A DNA stretch of 64,000 bases from Luteimonas colneyensis (lineage in GTDB: Bacteria > Pseudomonadota > Gammaproteobacteria > Xanthomonadales > Xanthomonadaceae): positions 1 to 64,000 of the forward strand of contig NZ_JACSQJ010000008.1 of NCBI RefSeq assembly GCF_014836665.1. Direction: 5' to 3'. The notes under the pieces were generated by a model. It ran no database searches, was not told where the DNA came from, and saw only the letters and a program-made list of their open reading frames with translations. Every line of letters starts with the position of its first letter. The first letter of the stretch is position 1. A program made the translations under genes and the position numbers. Positions 44,388 through 52,121 of the stretch are shown one piece after another.

Positions 44388-45182
44388 ATGCTCCAGCACC
44401 GCTCCCGGGCGCCCGCCCGGGGCGCCACGCTTCCCAGGCTGCTGGCCCGGCTGGAGGCGCTCGAACCCGTCCAGCCGACGCAGGCGCCGGCCGACCTGCT
44501 GGGCGACTGGCTGGACTGGCAGCGCGCGGTGGCGCTGTCGCGTGCGCTGGATGACGTGCCGCAGGCGCCCGAGCCGGAGGCCGCGGAGCACGCCGGCATG
44601 ACGCCCGACGGCACCGCGTCCGCCTGCGGTCCCGACGCTCCAGCGGCGCTGGCGTCCGGGGTCCTCGAGCGGCGCGCCGCCCTGGTGGACGCCATCGAGG
44701 ACGACGCGCGCGACTGGACCCGGCCGCTGCGCCCGCGGCCGGGCGAGGACGGCATGGGAGCCGCCGCCGGCGCGGGCGCGGTGCAGCGGCATTGCCAGGG
44801 CCTGCAGCGCGACCTGCAGTCGGCCGTCGGGCGCCTGCGCGGCGAGCTGCGCGAGCAGCTGGCCCGACGCGGCGACGGACCGGCGCGACTGGCCGCCGTC
44901 GACGCGGTGATGGAGGGCCTGCTGGCGCCGCGCGAGCACGCGCTGCTGGTGCCCGTGGTCCCCGCGCTGGTCGCCCGCTTCGAGCGGCTGCATGCCCTCA
45001 ACGCCGGCGCGGATGCCGGCGCCGACGCCGGTGCCGGTGCGGCGGCCCCGGTCGCCCCGGCCGGCTGGCGCGACCGCTTCCGCGCCGAAGCCCGCCAGGT
45101 GCTGCTGGCCGAACTCGATCTCCGCTTCCAACCCATCGAAGCCCTGCTTGCCGCGCTTCGCAGTCCAGGTCCCGACGCATGA
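44388..45182 (+). CDS. DUF3348 family protein
   Basis: A 264-residue soluble protein matching DUF3348: an N-terminal segment LLARLEALEPVQPTQAPAD with LGDWLDWQRAVALSRALDD, a low-complexity Ala/Pro/Gly middle, and a C-terminal helix region ending RQVLLAELDLRFQPIEALLA. Function is unknown. It is the first gene of a tightly packed four-gene set; its stop overlaps the DUF802 start (ATGA). The ATG at 44388 is preferred over 44292 because the extra residues match no family member and cross the glmS terminator. Confidence 0.82.
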   Translation: MLQHRSRAPARGATLPRLLARLEALEPVQPTQAPADLLGDWLDWQRAVALSRALDDVPQAPEPEAAEHAGMTPDGTASACGPDAPAALASGVLERRAALVDAIEDDARDWTRPLRPRPGEDGMGAAAGAGAVQRHCQGLQRDLQSAVGRLRGELREQLARRGDGPARLAAVDAVMEGLLAPREHALLVPVVPALVARFERLHALNAGADAGADAGAGAAAPVAPAGWRDRFRAEARQVLLAELDLRFQPIEALLAALRSPGPDA

Positions 45183-47146
45183 ACAGAACCCTCCCCAACG
45201 CCCTCGTGTTCGCGCTCGGCCTGCTGGCCGTGTGCTGGATCGGCGCGGGCTACGTCGGCAGCCACGCGCTGGCGCTGGCGGTCACCGTCCTGATCGGCGT
45301 GCTGTACGTACTGGGCGGATTGGAGCTGCACCGCTACCGCCGGGCCACCGCGGGCCTGGTCTCGGCGCTCGATGCGCCGCCCGGACCGGAGGGGCTGGCC
45401 GCCTGGCTGGGCGGCCTCGACCCCGGCCTGCGCGGCGCGGTGCGCCAGCGCATCGACAGCGGGCAGGGACCGTTGCCGGCGCCGGCGCTGACGCCCTACC
45501 TGGTCGGCCTGCTGGTGCTGCTGGGCATGCTCGGCACACTGCTCGGCATGCTGGTGACGCTGCGCGGGACCGGCATGGCGCTGCAGTCGGCGAACGACCT
45601 GCAGGCCGTGCGCGACTCGCTGGCGGCGCCGGTGGAGGGCCTGGGCGTGGCCTTCGGCACCTCGATCGCGGGCGTCGCCGCGTCGGCGATGCTGGGGCTG
45701 CTGGCCGCGCTGTGCCGCCGCGAGCGTGCCGGGGCCGTGCGCCTGCTCGACGCCGCCGCGACCGGCGTCGAGGGCCTGCACGTGCACACCCGCGCCTACC
45801 AGCGCGACCAGGCCCTGCGCCTGGCGCAGGCGCAGGCGGAGGCGATGCCGGCGCTGGTGGATCGCCTGGACGCGCTGGCGCTGGCGCTGGAGCGGCAGGC
45901 GCAGGCCGCGCACGCGCACCAGGCGGCGCAGCAGGAGACCTTCCACGCCGGCACGACTGCGGCCTGGCAGCAGCTGGCCGGCACGCTCGGCGCGGCCCTC
46001 GAGCGCAGCGCCGCCGACAGCGCGCGCGCCACGGCCGAGGCCGTGCAGCCCGCCGTGGCCGCGGCGATGGAGGCGCTCGCGCGCGAGGGCGAGCGCACGC
46101 ACGCCGCCGTGGCGGAGTCGGTCGAGCGCCAGCTGGCCGCGCTGGACGCCGGCTTCCGGGCCAGTGCCGACGCGTCCACGACGCTGTGGCGGCAGGCCCT
46201 GGAGCAGCAGGCGGGCTCGCAGCAGGCGCTGGCGCAGTCGCTGCGCAGCGGCCTCGATGCCGCGGGCGAGCGCTTCGCCGAGCGCACCGGCGACCTGGTC
46301 GAGGCGGTGTCGTCGCGGCTCGAGGCCACGACGCTGCAGGTCGGCAGCGCCTGGGACGAGGCGCTCGCGCGCCAGCAGGCGCAGCACGAGGCCCTGGCCG
46401 AGCGCCACCGGCAGGCGTTCGACGCCGCTGGCGAGGCCTTCGACGGCCGCTCCGCCGCGCTGCTCGCCGGGCTGGAAGACACGCATGCGCGCCTGCAGTC
46501 GACGCTGGCCGGGCAGGACGCCGCGCGCCTGGCCGCGTGGCAGGGCGGGCTCGAGGCGATCGCCGCCGCGACCATCGCGGAGATCTCGACCCTGGTTGAG
46601 GCGGCGTCGGAAGCGCCGCGCGCCGCCGCCGAGGTGGTGGCCGAACTCCGCCAGAAGCTGTCCGACAGCATGGCGCGCGACACCGCGATGCTGGACGAGC
46701 GCACGCGGCTCATGGACACGCTGTCGACGCTGCTGGACGCGGTGAACCACGCCTCCAGCGAGCAGCGCGGCGCGATCGACGCCCTCGTCTCCACGACCTC
46801 GACGCTGCTGGAGCAGGCCGGCGCGCGCTTCGGCGAACGGGTGGACGCCGGCACCGGCGCGATCGAGGCCGCGGTCGCGCGCGTGGACGCCGGCGCCACC
46901 GGCGTGGCCGCGCTGGGCGAGGCGCTGGCCGGCGCCGTGCAGCAGTTCGGCGAACGCAACGCCGAGCTGGCTGAGCGCCTGGAAGGCATCGGCGCCGCGC
47001 TCGAAGCCGCCGGCACCCGCGGCGACGAGCAGCTGGCCTACTACGTGGCGCAGGCGCGCGAACTGGTCGACCTGAGCGTGCTGGCGCAGAAGCAGATCAT
47101 CGGCGAGCTGCGCCAGCTGCCCGCTGCCGCCGGGACCGGGGCATGA
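45179..47146 (+). CDS. DUF802 protein, MotA/TolQ/ZorA-like with long coiled tail
   Basis: A 655-residue membrane protein. Helices are predicted at about 6-25, 29-48, 105-127 and 158-178. The third and fourth resemble the MotA/TolQ/ExbB core: LLGMLGTLLGMLVTLRG and GVAFGTSIAGVAASAMLGLLAA. From residue 180 to the end it is an Ala/Glu/Gln-rich, almost unbroken helix with heptad-like spacing, as in ZorA tails. With the next gene, an OmpA protein with a MotB-like membrane Asp, it should form an ion-driven 5:2 type unit. The family is annotated only as DUF802. It overlaps both neighbours by 4 bases. Confidence 0.85.
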   Translation: MNRTLPNALVFALGLLAVCWIGAGYVGSHALALAVTVLIGVLYVLGGLELHRYRRATAGLVSALDAPPGPEGLAAWLGGLDPGLRGAVRQRIDSGQGPLPAPALTPYLVGLLVLLGMLGTLLGMLVTLRGTGMALQSANDLQAVRDSLAAPVEGLGVAFGTSIAGVAASAMLGLLAALCRRERAGAVRLLDAAATGVEGLHVHTRAYQRDQALRLAQAQAEAMPALVDRLDALALALERQAQAAHAHQAAQQETFHAGTTAAWQQLAGTLGAALERSAADSARATAEAVQPAVAAAMEALAREGERTHAAVAESVERQLAALDAGFRASADASTTLWRQALEQQAGSQQALAQSLRSGLDAAGERFAERTGDLVEAVSSRLEATTLQVGSAWDEALARQQAQHEALAERHRQAFDAAGEAFDGRSAALLAGLEDTHARLQSTLAGQDAARLAAWQGGLEAIAAATIAEISTLVEAASEAPRAAAEVVAELRQKLSDSMARDTAMLDERTRLMDTLSTLLDAVNHASSEQRGAIDALVSTTSTLLEQAGARFGERVDAGTGAIEAAVARVDAGATGVAALGEALAGAVQQFGERNAELAERLEGIGAALEAAGTRGDEQLAYYVAQARELVDLSVLAQKQIIGELRQLPAAAGTGA

Positions 47147-47799
47147 GCCTGGAGGTCGAAGGCGATGCCGACGCGTCGGTGCCGGTCTGGGCCGCGTTCG
47201 GCGACCTGATGTCGGTGCTGCTGGGCGTGTTCGTGCTGATCCTGGTCGGGGTGATCGGCGTGCAGCTGCACCTGGAGACGAAGCTGGCCGACGAGGTCGC
47301 GCAGCGCGAGGCGGAGCAGCAGCGCCGCGAGGCCCTGGAGCAGGCGCTGGCCGCGCCGCTGGCGAGCGGCCGCATCACCCTGGTCGACGGCCGCATCGGC
47401 ATCAGCGGCAGCGTGCTGTTCGCGCTCGGCTCCGACCGCCTGCAGCCCGAGGGCGAGGAGCTGCTTGAAAGCCTGGCCGCGCCGCTGGCCGGCTACCTCG
47501 TCGGGCGCGACGAGATCCTGATGGTCAGCGGCTTCACCGACGACCGGCTGGTGCGCGGGGACAGCGAGCGCTTCGCGGACAACTGGGAGCTGTCGGCGCA
47601 GCGCGCGCTGACGGTCACCCGCGCGCTGGTGGCGCAGGGCGTGCCGGCGTCGTCGGTGTTCGCCGCGGCCTTCGGCGCCGAGCAGCCGGTGGCCAGCAAT
47701 GCCGATGCGGCGGGGCGCGCGCGCAACCGCCGCGTCGAGATGGCGCCGGTGCCGCGGCAGGCGCCGGCGCAGGACGGGCGGGCGGCGCGTGGTCGATAG
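47143..47799 (+). CDS. OmpA-family protein, MotB/ZorB-like
   Basis: A 218-residue inner-membrane protein. A single N-terminal helix (about 18-41, AFGDLMSVLLGVFVLILVGV) carries D21, in the place of the ion-binding Asp of MotB, TolR and ZorB (pattern F-x-D-L-M-T/S-x-L-L). A short linker leads to an OmpA-like peptidoglycan-binding domain (about 85-205) with SVLFALGSDRLQPEGEELL, VSGFTDD, NWELSAQRALTVTRAL and NRRVEM. It should anchor the DUF802 unit to the wall. The coupling to DUF802 is by ATGA overlap. Confidence 0.88.
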   Translation: MSLEVEGDADASVPVWAAFGDLMSVLLGVFVLILVGVIGVQLHLETKLADEVAQREAEQQRREALEQALAAPLASGRITLVDGRIGISGSVLFALGSDRLQPEGEELLESLAAPLAGYLVGRDEILMVSGFTDDRLVRGDSERFADNWELSAQRALTVTRALVAQGVPASSVFAAAFGAEQPVASNADAAGRARNRRVEMAPVPRQAPAQDGRAARGR

Positions 47800-48331
47800 C
47801 ACCGCCACCGAAGGCGAGCGCGAGGGCGTGGCGTCGCGCGACGACGCGCCGGGCGTGTCTCCGCCGGCCACGCCGCCGACACCCGGTGCGGGGGCGGTCG
47901 CGGGACTCGTCGACGCGCTCGGGGACTGGTCGAAGGAGCGCGAGGCGCTGCTGGCGGGGCTCGATGCCGGCCTGCCGGGTGCGGCGGAATGGCCGGCGCT
48001 GCCGGGGCTGGACGACGTCCGCGGGCTCTGGGCGCAGCTGCGCGGCCGCGAACAGGTCCGCCGTGCGCTGGTGCCGCCGCCGGCCGATGCCGGCCCGCTG
48101 AACTCGCGTGCGCTGGCGAGCCGGATGCTGCGGCTGATGCAGGAGGAGTCGCCGGGCTACCTGCGGCACTTCACCGCGTACGTCGACATGCTGGCGGGGC
48201 TGCAGGTGCTGCAGCCCGGCGAGGCGTCCGCATCCGCGGGCGCGAGGCCCGGCGCCGCGGCCCCGGGCCGGACGCGCGCGAAGGCGCGTCGGAGCCGGGG
48301 GGCGTCGCGCCCCCCGGCCGTCGCCGACTAG
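47789..48331 (+). CDS. DUF2894 family protein
   Basis: A 180-residue soluble protein with a GTG start at 47789, 11 bases inside the OmpA gene, after GGACGGG. The DUF2894 core is at about 85-150: LNSRALASRMLRLMQEESPGYLRHFTAYVDMLAGLQ, described here by its ends LNSRALASRML and YLRHFTAYVDML. The tail is basic (AKARRSRGASRPP). Function is unknown; it travels with DUF3348, DUF802 and OmpA. Upstream ATGs in this frame lie deep in the OmpA gene and are rejected. Confidence 0.8.
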   Translation: MVDSTATEGEREGVASRDDAPGVSPPATPPTPGAGAVAGLVDALGDWSKEREALLAGLDAGLPGAAEWPALPGLDDVRGLWAQLRGREQVRRALVPPPADAGPLNSRALASRMLRLMQEESPGYLRHFTAYVDMLAGLQVLQPGEASASAGARPGAAAPGRTRAKARRSRGASRPPAVAD

Positions 48332-49731
48332 GTTCCGGTCGCCGGAGCGTCCGGCGTCGCGGCGTCCGCGGGCGCTTCGCCGGTGGCGGACGCATCCGCA
48401 TCGGCGCCGTCGACGGGCGCGTCCGGCACCACCGCCGGGCCACCCACGCGCGACACGCGCCAGATGATGTTGGCCAGGTCGTCGGCGATGATCACCGCGC
48501 CGCGCGGATCCACGGTCACGCCGACCGGGCGGCCGCGCGTGGTGCCGTCGTCGTCGCGGAAGCCGGTGGCGAAGTCGATCGGGTCACCGGCCGGGCGACC
48601 GTTGCGGAACGGCACGAACACCACCTTGTAGCCGGACGGATCCGGTCGGTTCCAGCTGCCGTGCATGCCGACGAACGCGCCGTCGGCGAACTCCGGGCCC
48701 ATCACCGGGCTGGAGAAGTCGACGCCCAGCGAAGCCACGTGCGCGCCCAGGCTGTAGTCCGGGGTGATCGACTCGGCGACCTTCTCAGGGTTCTCCGGCT
48801 TCACGCGCGTATCGACGTGGTTGCCCCAGTAGGCCCAGGGCCAGCCGTAGAAGCCGCCGTCGCGCACGGACGTCAGGTAGTCGGGCACCAGGTCCGGGCC
48901 GATCTCGTCGCGCTCGTTGACCACCGCCCACAGCTGGCCGCTGCCGGGCTGGATCGCCAGCGCGGTCGGATTGCGCAGGCCGGTCGCGTACGGGCGGTGC
49001 ATGCCCGTTTCGACGTCGATCTCCCAGATCATCGCGCGGTCCTGCTCGGCGGTCATGCCGCGCTCGGTGATGTTGCTGTTGGAGCCGATGCCGACGTACA
49101 GGAAGCGACCGTCGGCGCTGGCCGTCATCGCCTTGGTCCAGTGGTGGTTGATGTCCGAGGGCAGCAGGGTCAGCACTTCGGGCTCGCCTGCGGCGGCCTG
49201 GGTCTGGCCGGGCGTGTAGTCGAAGCGCACCACCGCGTCCTGGTTGGCCACGTACAGGTCGTTGCCGACCAGGGCCATGCCGTAGGGCGCGTTGAGGTTC
49301 TCGGCGAACACCGTCTGCACTTCGTACTCGCCGTTGCCGTCGGCGTCGCGCAGCAGGGTCAGGCGGTTGCCGCTCTTCACCCCGGTGGTGCCGGCGGCCT
49401 TGATCGGGCCGGCGATCACGTCCTTGGGCTTGAGCTTGGGCGCGTTGCCGCCGCGGCCTTCCGCCACCAGGATGTCGCCGTTGGGCAGCACCAGGGTCTG
49501 GCGCGGGATGCCCAGGCCGGTGGCGATGGCGCGCACCTCGAAGCCCTCGGGAACCACCGGCAGCTGGTCGCCCCACTCGGACGGGTCGGCGATCACCATC
49601 TGCGGCAGGATGCCGCGCTTGGGTTCGGGCAGGTTGACGTCGCTGCCGTACTGCATCGGACCCGGGTCGGGGTTGCAGGCCGCGAGGACCACGGCGGACG
49701 TGGCGATGGCAAGCAGGCTCGGGCGCTTCAT
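48328..49731 (-). CDS. PQQ-type sugar dehydrogenase lipoprotein
   Basis: A 467-residue protein of the soluble glucose/sorbosone dehydrogenase fold. It has a lipoprotein signal ending VVLAAC (Cys19). Six-bladed propeller repeats are visible: VRAIATGLGIPRQTLVLPNG, NLNAPYGMALVGNDLYVANQD, HHWTKAMTASADGRFLYVGIG, GLRNPTALAIQPGSGQLWAV, MHGSWNRPD and GRPVGVTVDPRGAVIIADD. The HHWTK His is the likely catalytic base. The C-terminal 40 residues are acidic low complexity. The stop overlaps the end of the convergent DUF2894 gene by 4 bases. Substrate unknown. Confidence 0.88.
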   Translation of the reverse strand: MKRPSLLAIATSAVVLAACNPDPGPMQYGSDVNLPEPKRGILPQMVIADPSEWGDQLPVVPEGFEVRAIATGLGIPRQTLVLPNGDILVAEGRGGNAPKLKPKDVIAGPIKAAGTTGVKSGNRLTLLRDADGNGEYEVQTVFAENLNAPYGMALVGNDLYVANQDAVVRFDYTPGQTQAAAGEPEVLTLLPSDINHHWTKAMTASADGRFLYVGIGSNSNITERGMTAEQDRAMIWEIDVETGMHRPYATGLRNPTALAIQPGSGQLWAVVNERDEIGPDLVPDYLTSVRDGGFYGWPWAYWGNHVDTRVKPENPEKVAESITPDYSLGAHVASLGVDFSSPVMGPEFADGAFVGMHGSWNRPDPSGYKVVFVPFRNGRPAGDPIDFATGFRDDDGTTRGRPVGVTVDPRGAVIIADDLANIIWRVSRVGGPAVVPDAPVDGADADASATGEAPADAATPDAPATGT

Positions 49732-50153
49732 TCGACACCTCCGATGCGCGGGGCGCGGGCCGCGAAGAACGTCGCCACCAGGCCGAGGGCGACGGTGATC
49801 ACCGACAGCACGAGGCCGCCGGGCATGCTGGCCCAGGCGTCGCGCGCGTGCATCAGCGCGTTGAAGAAACCGACGATCCAGGTCGCCAGCAGCAGCACGA
49901 AGTGCGGGAGCGCGGCGGCGGTGCGGCGCCCGGGCAGCAGGGCGACCAGCGCGCAGACCAGCGCTGCGCCGTTGACCACCAGCGCGCCGGCGATCAGCCA
50001 CGACGCGAAGTTCTGCCACTGGATCTCGTAGGTGCGGGCGTAGCCGATGTCGCTGAGCAGGCCGCCGAGGAAGAGGGTGAGCGCGCCGCCCAGCAGCAGC
50101 ACGTGGACGGGGTGGAACGCCGGTGCGTACCGGCGAGGAGCGGTCGAGACCAT
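49728..50153 (-). CDS. DUF2231 membrane protein
   Basis: A 141-residue inner-membrane protein with four predicted helices (about 15-36, 48-70, 80-100, 110-132). The start region PAFHPVHVLLLGGALTLFLGG matches DUF2231, whose HPVH motif may bind heme or metal. It precedes and overlaps the sugar dehydrogenase gene by 4 bases (ATGA), so it may carry electrons for it or anchor it; that is inference. The longer frame upstream of 50153 is non-coding. Confidence 0.85.
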   Translation of the reverse strand: MVSTAPRRYAPAFHPVHVLLLGGALTLFLGGLLSDIGYARTYEIQWQNFASWLIAGALVVNGAALVCALVALLPGRRTAAALPHFVLLLATWIVGFFNALMHARDAWASMPGGLVLSVITVALGLVATFFAARAPRIGGVE

Positions 50154-50310
50154 GTCGGTCCTCCGGAGTGGACGCCTGCGCGGAGGCGTCGGACGAGGGG
50201 GCGGGATGCGAACGCATGCCGGGTCGGGCCATCGTAAGCCAGCGGATCCTGAAGGCCGTGTGCAGGCGCCGGACGCTGCGTTCGGGACGCTGCGGCCCGC
50301 CGGGCGGGCT

Positions 50311-52107
50311 TTACGGCGGAGTGGATTCCGGGGGCAGCGCGTCGCCGGCGGCCCAGCCCAGTCGCTGGAGCTGGTCGAGCAGCGTGACCACGCGCGCCCG
50401 GCTGCCGGTGCCGTGCACGGGCAGGACCAGGCTGTCGCCAGGGCGCGCATCCGCCAGGATCAGGCGCGCGGCCGCGGTTTCGTCGAGACACTCGACGATG
50501 GCGCCGGCCGGCACGCCGCTGCGCAGCAGCGCCGCGCGCAGCACCCCGGCCACCGCGCCGCTCTCGCGCCCGCGCTGGTAGCCCGCCATGTCCTTCAGCA
50601 CGATGTGGTCCGGTGCGAACGCCGCGGCCGTGGCCGCCAGCTCGCCGATGGCCTCGTCGCTGCGGTTGCCGGCCTGTCCCAGCAGCAGGTGCAGGCGCCC
50701 CCGGCCATCGCGCGCGCGCTGCACCAGCTCGAGCAGGTGCTGCAGGCCGTCCGGGTTGTGCGCGTAGTCGACGTAGGCCTGCACGCCGCCGCCGAGGGTC
50801 CAGCGCTGCAGGCGCCCCGGGTTGTCGCCGTGCGCGCTGCCGAAGCGGGCCAGCACGGCGGCGATCGTGTCCGGCGCGATGCCCAGGCGACTGGCCGCCA
50901 GCGCCGCGCCGGCGCAGTTCTGCACGTTGTGCGTGGCCAGTCCGCCGAGCGTCAGTGGCATGTCGGCGACTGCACCGAGGTCGTGGGAGCGGGTGCCGTC
51001 GAACAGCAGCAGGCGGCCCTCGCGCACGCCACAGCTGCCGCGGCCATCGCCGCGGGCCTGTCGCAGCAGCGGGTGGTCGTCGTCGATGGAGAACCATGCG
51101 AGCTGCGCGGCGACCGCATCGGCATGCGCGCGCAGCAGTGCGTTGTCCGCGTTGAGCACGACGGTGCCGTCGGCGGCGATGGCGCGCGCCACGGTCAGCT
51201 TGACCTGCGCGAGGCCGTCCAGGTCGTGGATGCCGTATTCGCCGAAGTGGTCGGGGCTGACGTTGGTCACCAGGGCGACATCGGCGCGCTCGACGCCGAG
51301 GCCGCGCCGCAGCAGGCCGCCGCGCGCGGTCTCCAGGACCGCGGCCTCCGCGTCGGGGTGGCGCAGCAGCGTGCGCGCACCGCCCGGGCCGGAATAGTCG
51401 CCGTCCTCGATCAGCCTGCCATCGAGGTAGAGACCGTCGGTGCAGCTGTTGGCGGTGTGCCAGCCGTGGGCCATCGCGATCGCCGTGAGCAGCCGGACGC
51501 TGGTGGTCTTGCCGTTGGACCCGGTCACCAGGGCCACCGGGATGGCGTGCAGCGCCTGCCACGGCACCTCGTCCGGCGCGGGCAGGGCGTGGTTGTCCCA
51601 GGTGCGGCTGCCGGTGCCCATGCCGATCGACAGCCGCTCGTCGTCGAGCAGCAGCGGCAGCGCGTGCACCGCGGACGCCTCGCGCAGCGCCGGCAGCCCC
51701 GGCAGGTGCTCGGCGGCCGCCACTGCGCGCAGCAGGTGCAGGGCCGCGGCCTCGTCGCCGACCGGCGCGTGCCCGGGCTGGAGCGCCGCTTCGCCGGTGT
51801 CGATGCCGGCCTCCGCCAGCGTGTCCAGCCAGGCCCATTCGTTGACTTCGGTGGCGGCGTAGAGCACGTCGGCGGGCGCGGTGAAGGCGAGGCTGGCGCC
51901 GGTGGCGTGCGGGCGCACCAGCACGGGGCCGTCGGGCCAGCCCAGCGCGTCGCGGGCGCGCGCGATGCGCCGTGTCCAGGCCTCGAGCAGCGCGTCGGCG
52001 ACCGGCGCGCCGATGCCGGTCTCCAGCACCGCGCCGGTGCCGGCGAAATACAGGTTCGGCCCGGTCAGGCGGCGAGAGTCGTCGAAGGGCGGCGCTGCGG
52101 TGCTCAT
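50311..52107 (-). CDS. Second Mur-ligase-type cyanophycin cluster protein
   Basis: A 598-residue protein. It has an N-terminal region related to the front of cyanophycin synthetase (to about 180), then a Mur ligase domain with P-loop GSNGKTT (196-202), the ETARGGLLRRGLGV segment, VTNVSPDHFGEYGI and a C-terminal ligase domain (AYVDYAHNPDGLQHLLELV). It lacks the ATP-grasp domain present in CphA. It begins 14 bases after the CphA gene stop, so it probably acts on cyanophycin, for example on chain ends or an alternative amino acid; this is inference. Confidence 0.85.
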   Translation of the reverse strand: MSTAAPPFDDSRRLTGPNLYFAGTGAVLETGIGAPVADALLEAWTRRIARARDALGWPDGPVLVRPHATGASLAFTAPADVLYAATEVNEWAWLDTLAEAGIDTGEAALQPGHAPVGDEAAALHLLRAVAAAEHLPGLPALREASAVHALPLLLDDERLSIGMGTGSRTWDNHALPAPDEVPWQALHAIPVALVTGSNGKTTSVRLLTAIAMAHGWHTANSCTDGLYLDGRLIEDGDYSGPGGARTLLRHPDAEAAVLETARGGLLRRGLGVERADVALVTNVSPDHFGEYGIHDLDGLAQVKLTVARAIAADGTVVLNADNALLRAHADAVAAQLAWFSIDDDHPLLRQARGDGRGSCGVREGRLLLFDGTRSHDLGAVADMPLTLGGLATHNVQNCAGAALAASRLGIAPDTIAAVLARFGSAHGDNPGRLQRWTLGGGVQAYVDYAHNPDGLQHLLELVQRARDGRGRLHLLLGQAGNRSDEAIGELAATAAAFAPDHIVLKDMAGYQRGRESGAVAGVLRAALLRSGVPAGAIVECLDETAAARLILADARPGDSLVLPVHGTGSRARVVTLLDQLQRLGWAAGDALPPESTPP

Positions 52108-52121
52108 CGTGGATCCCGGGC

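Noticed and set aside
44388-48331. A complete Zorya defence system
   Set aside because: Only the two motor-like proteins resemble ZorA and ZorB; there is no ZorC, ZorD helicase or ZorE nuclease, so the system is reported as a related but distinct cassette.
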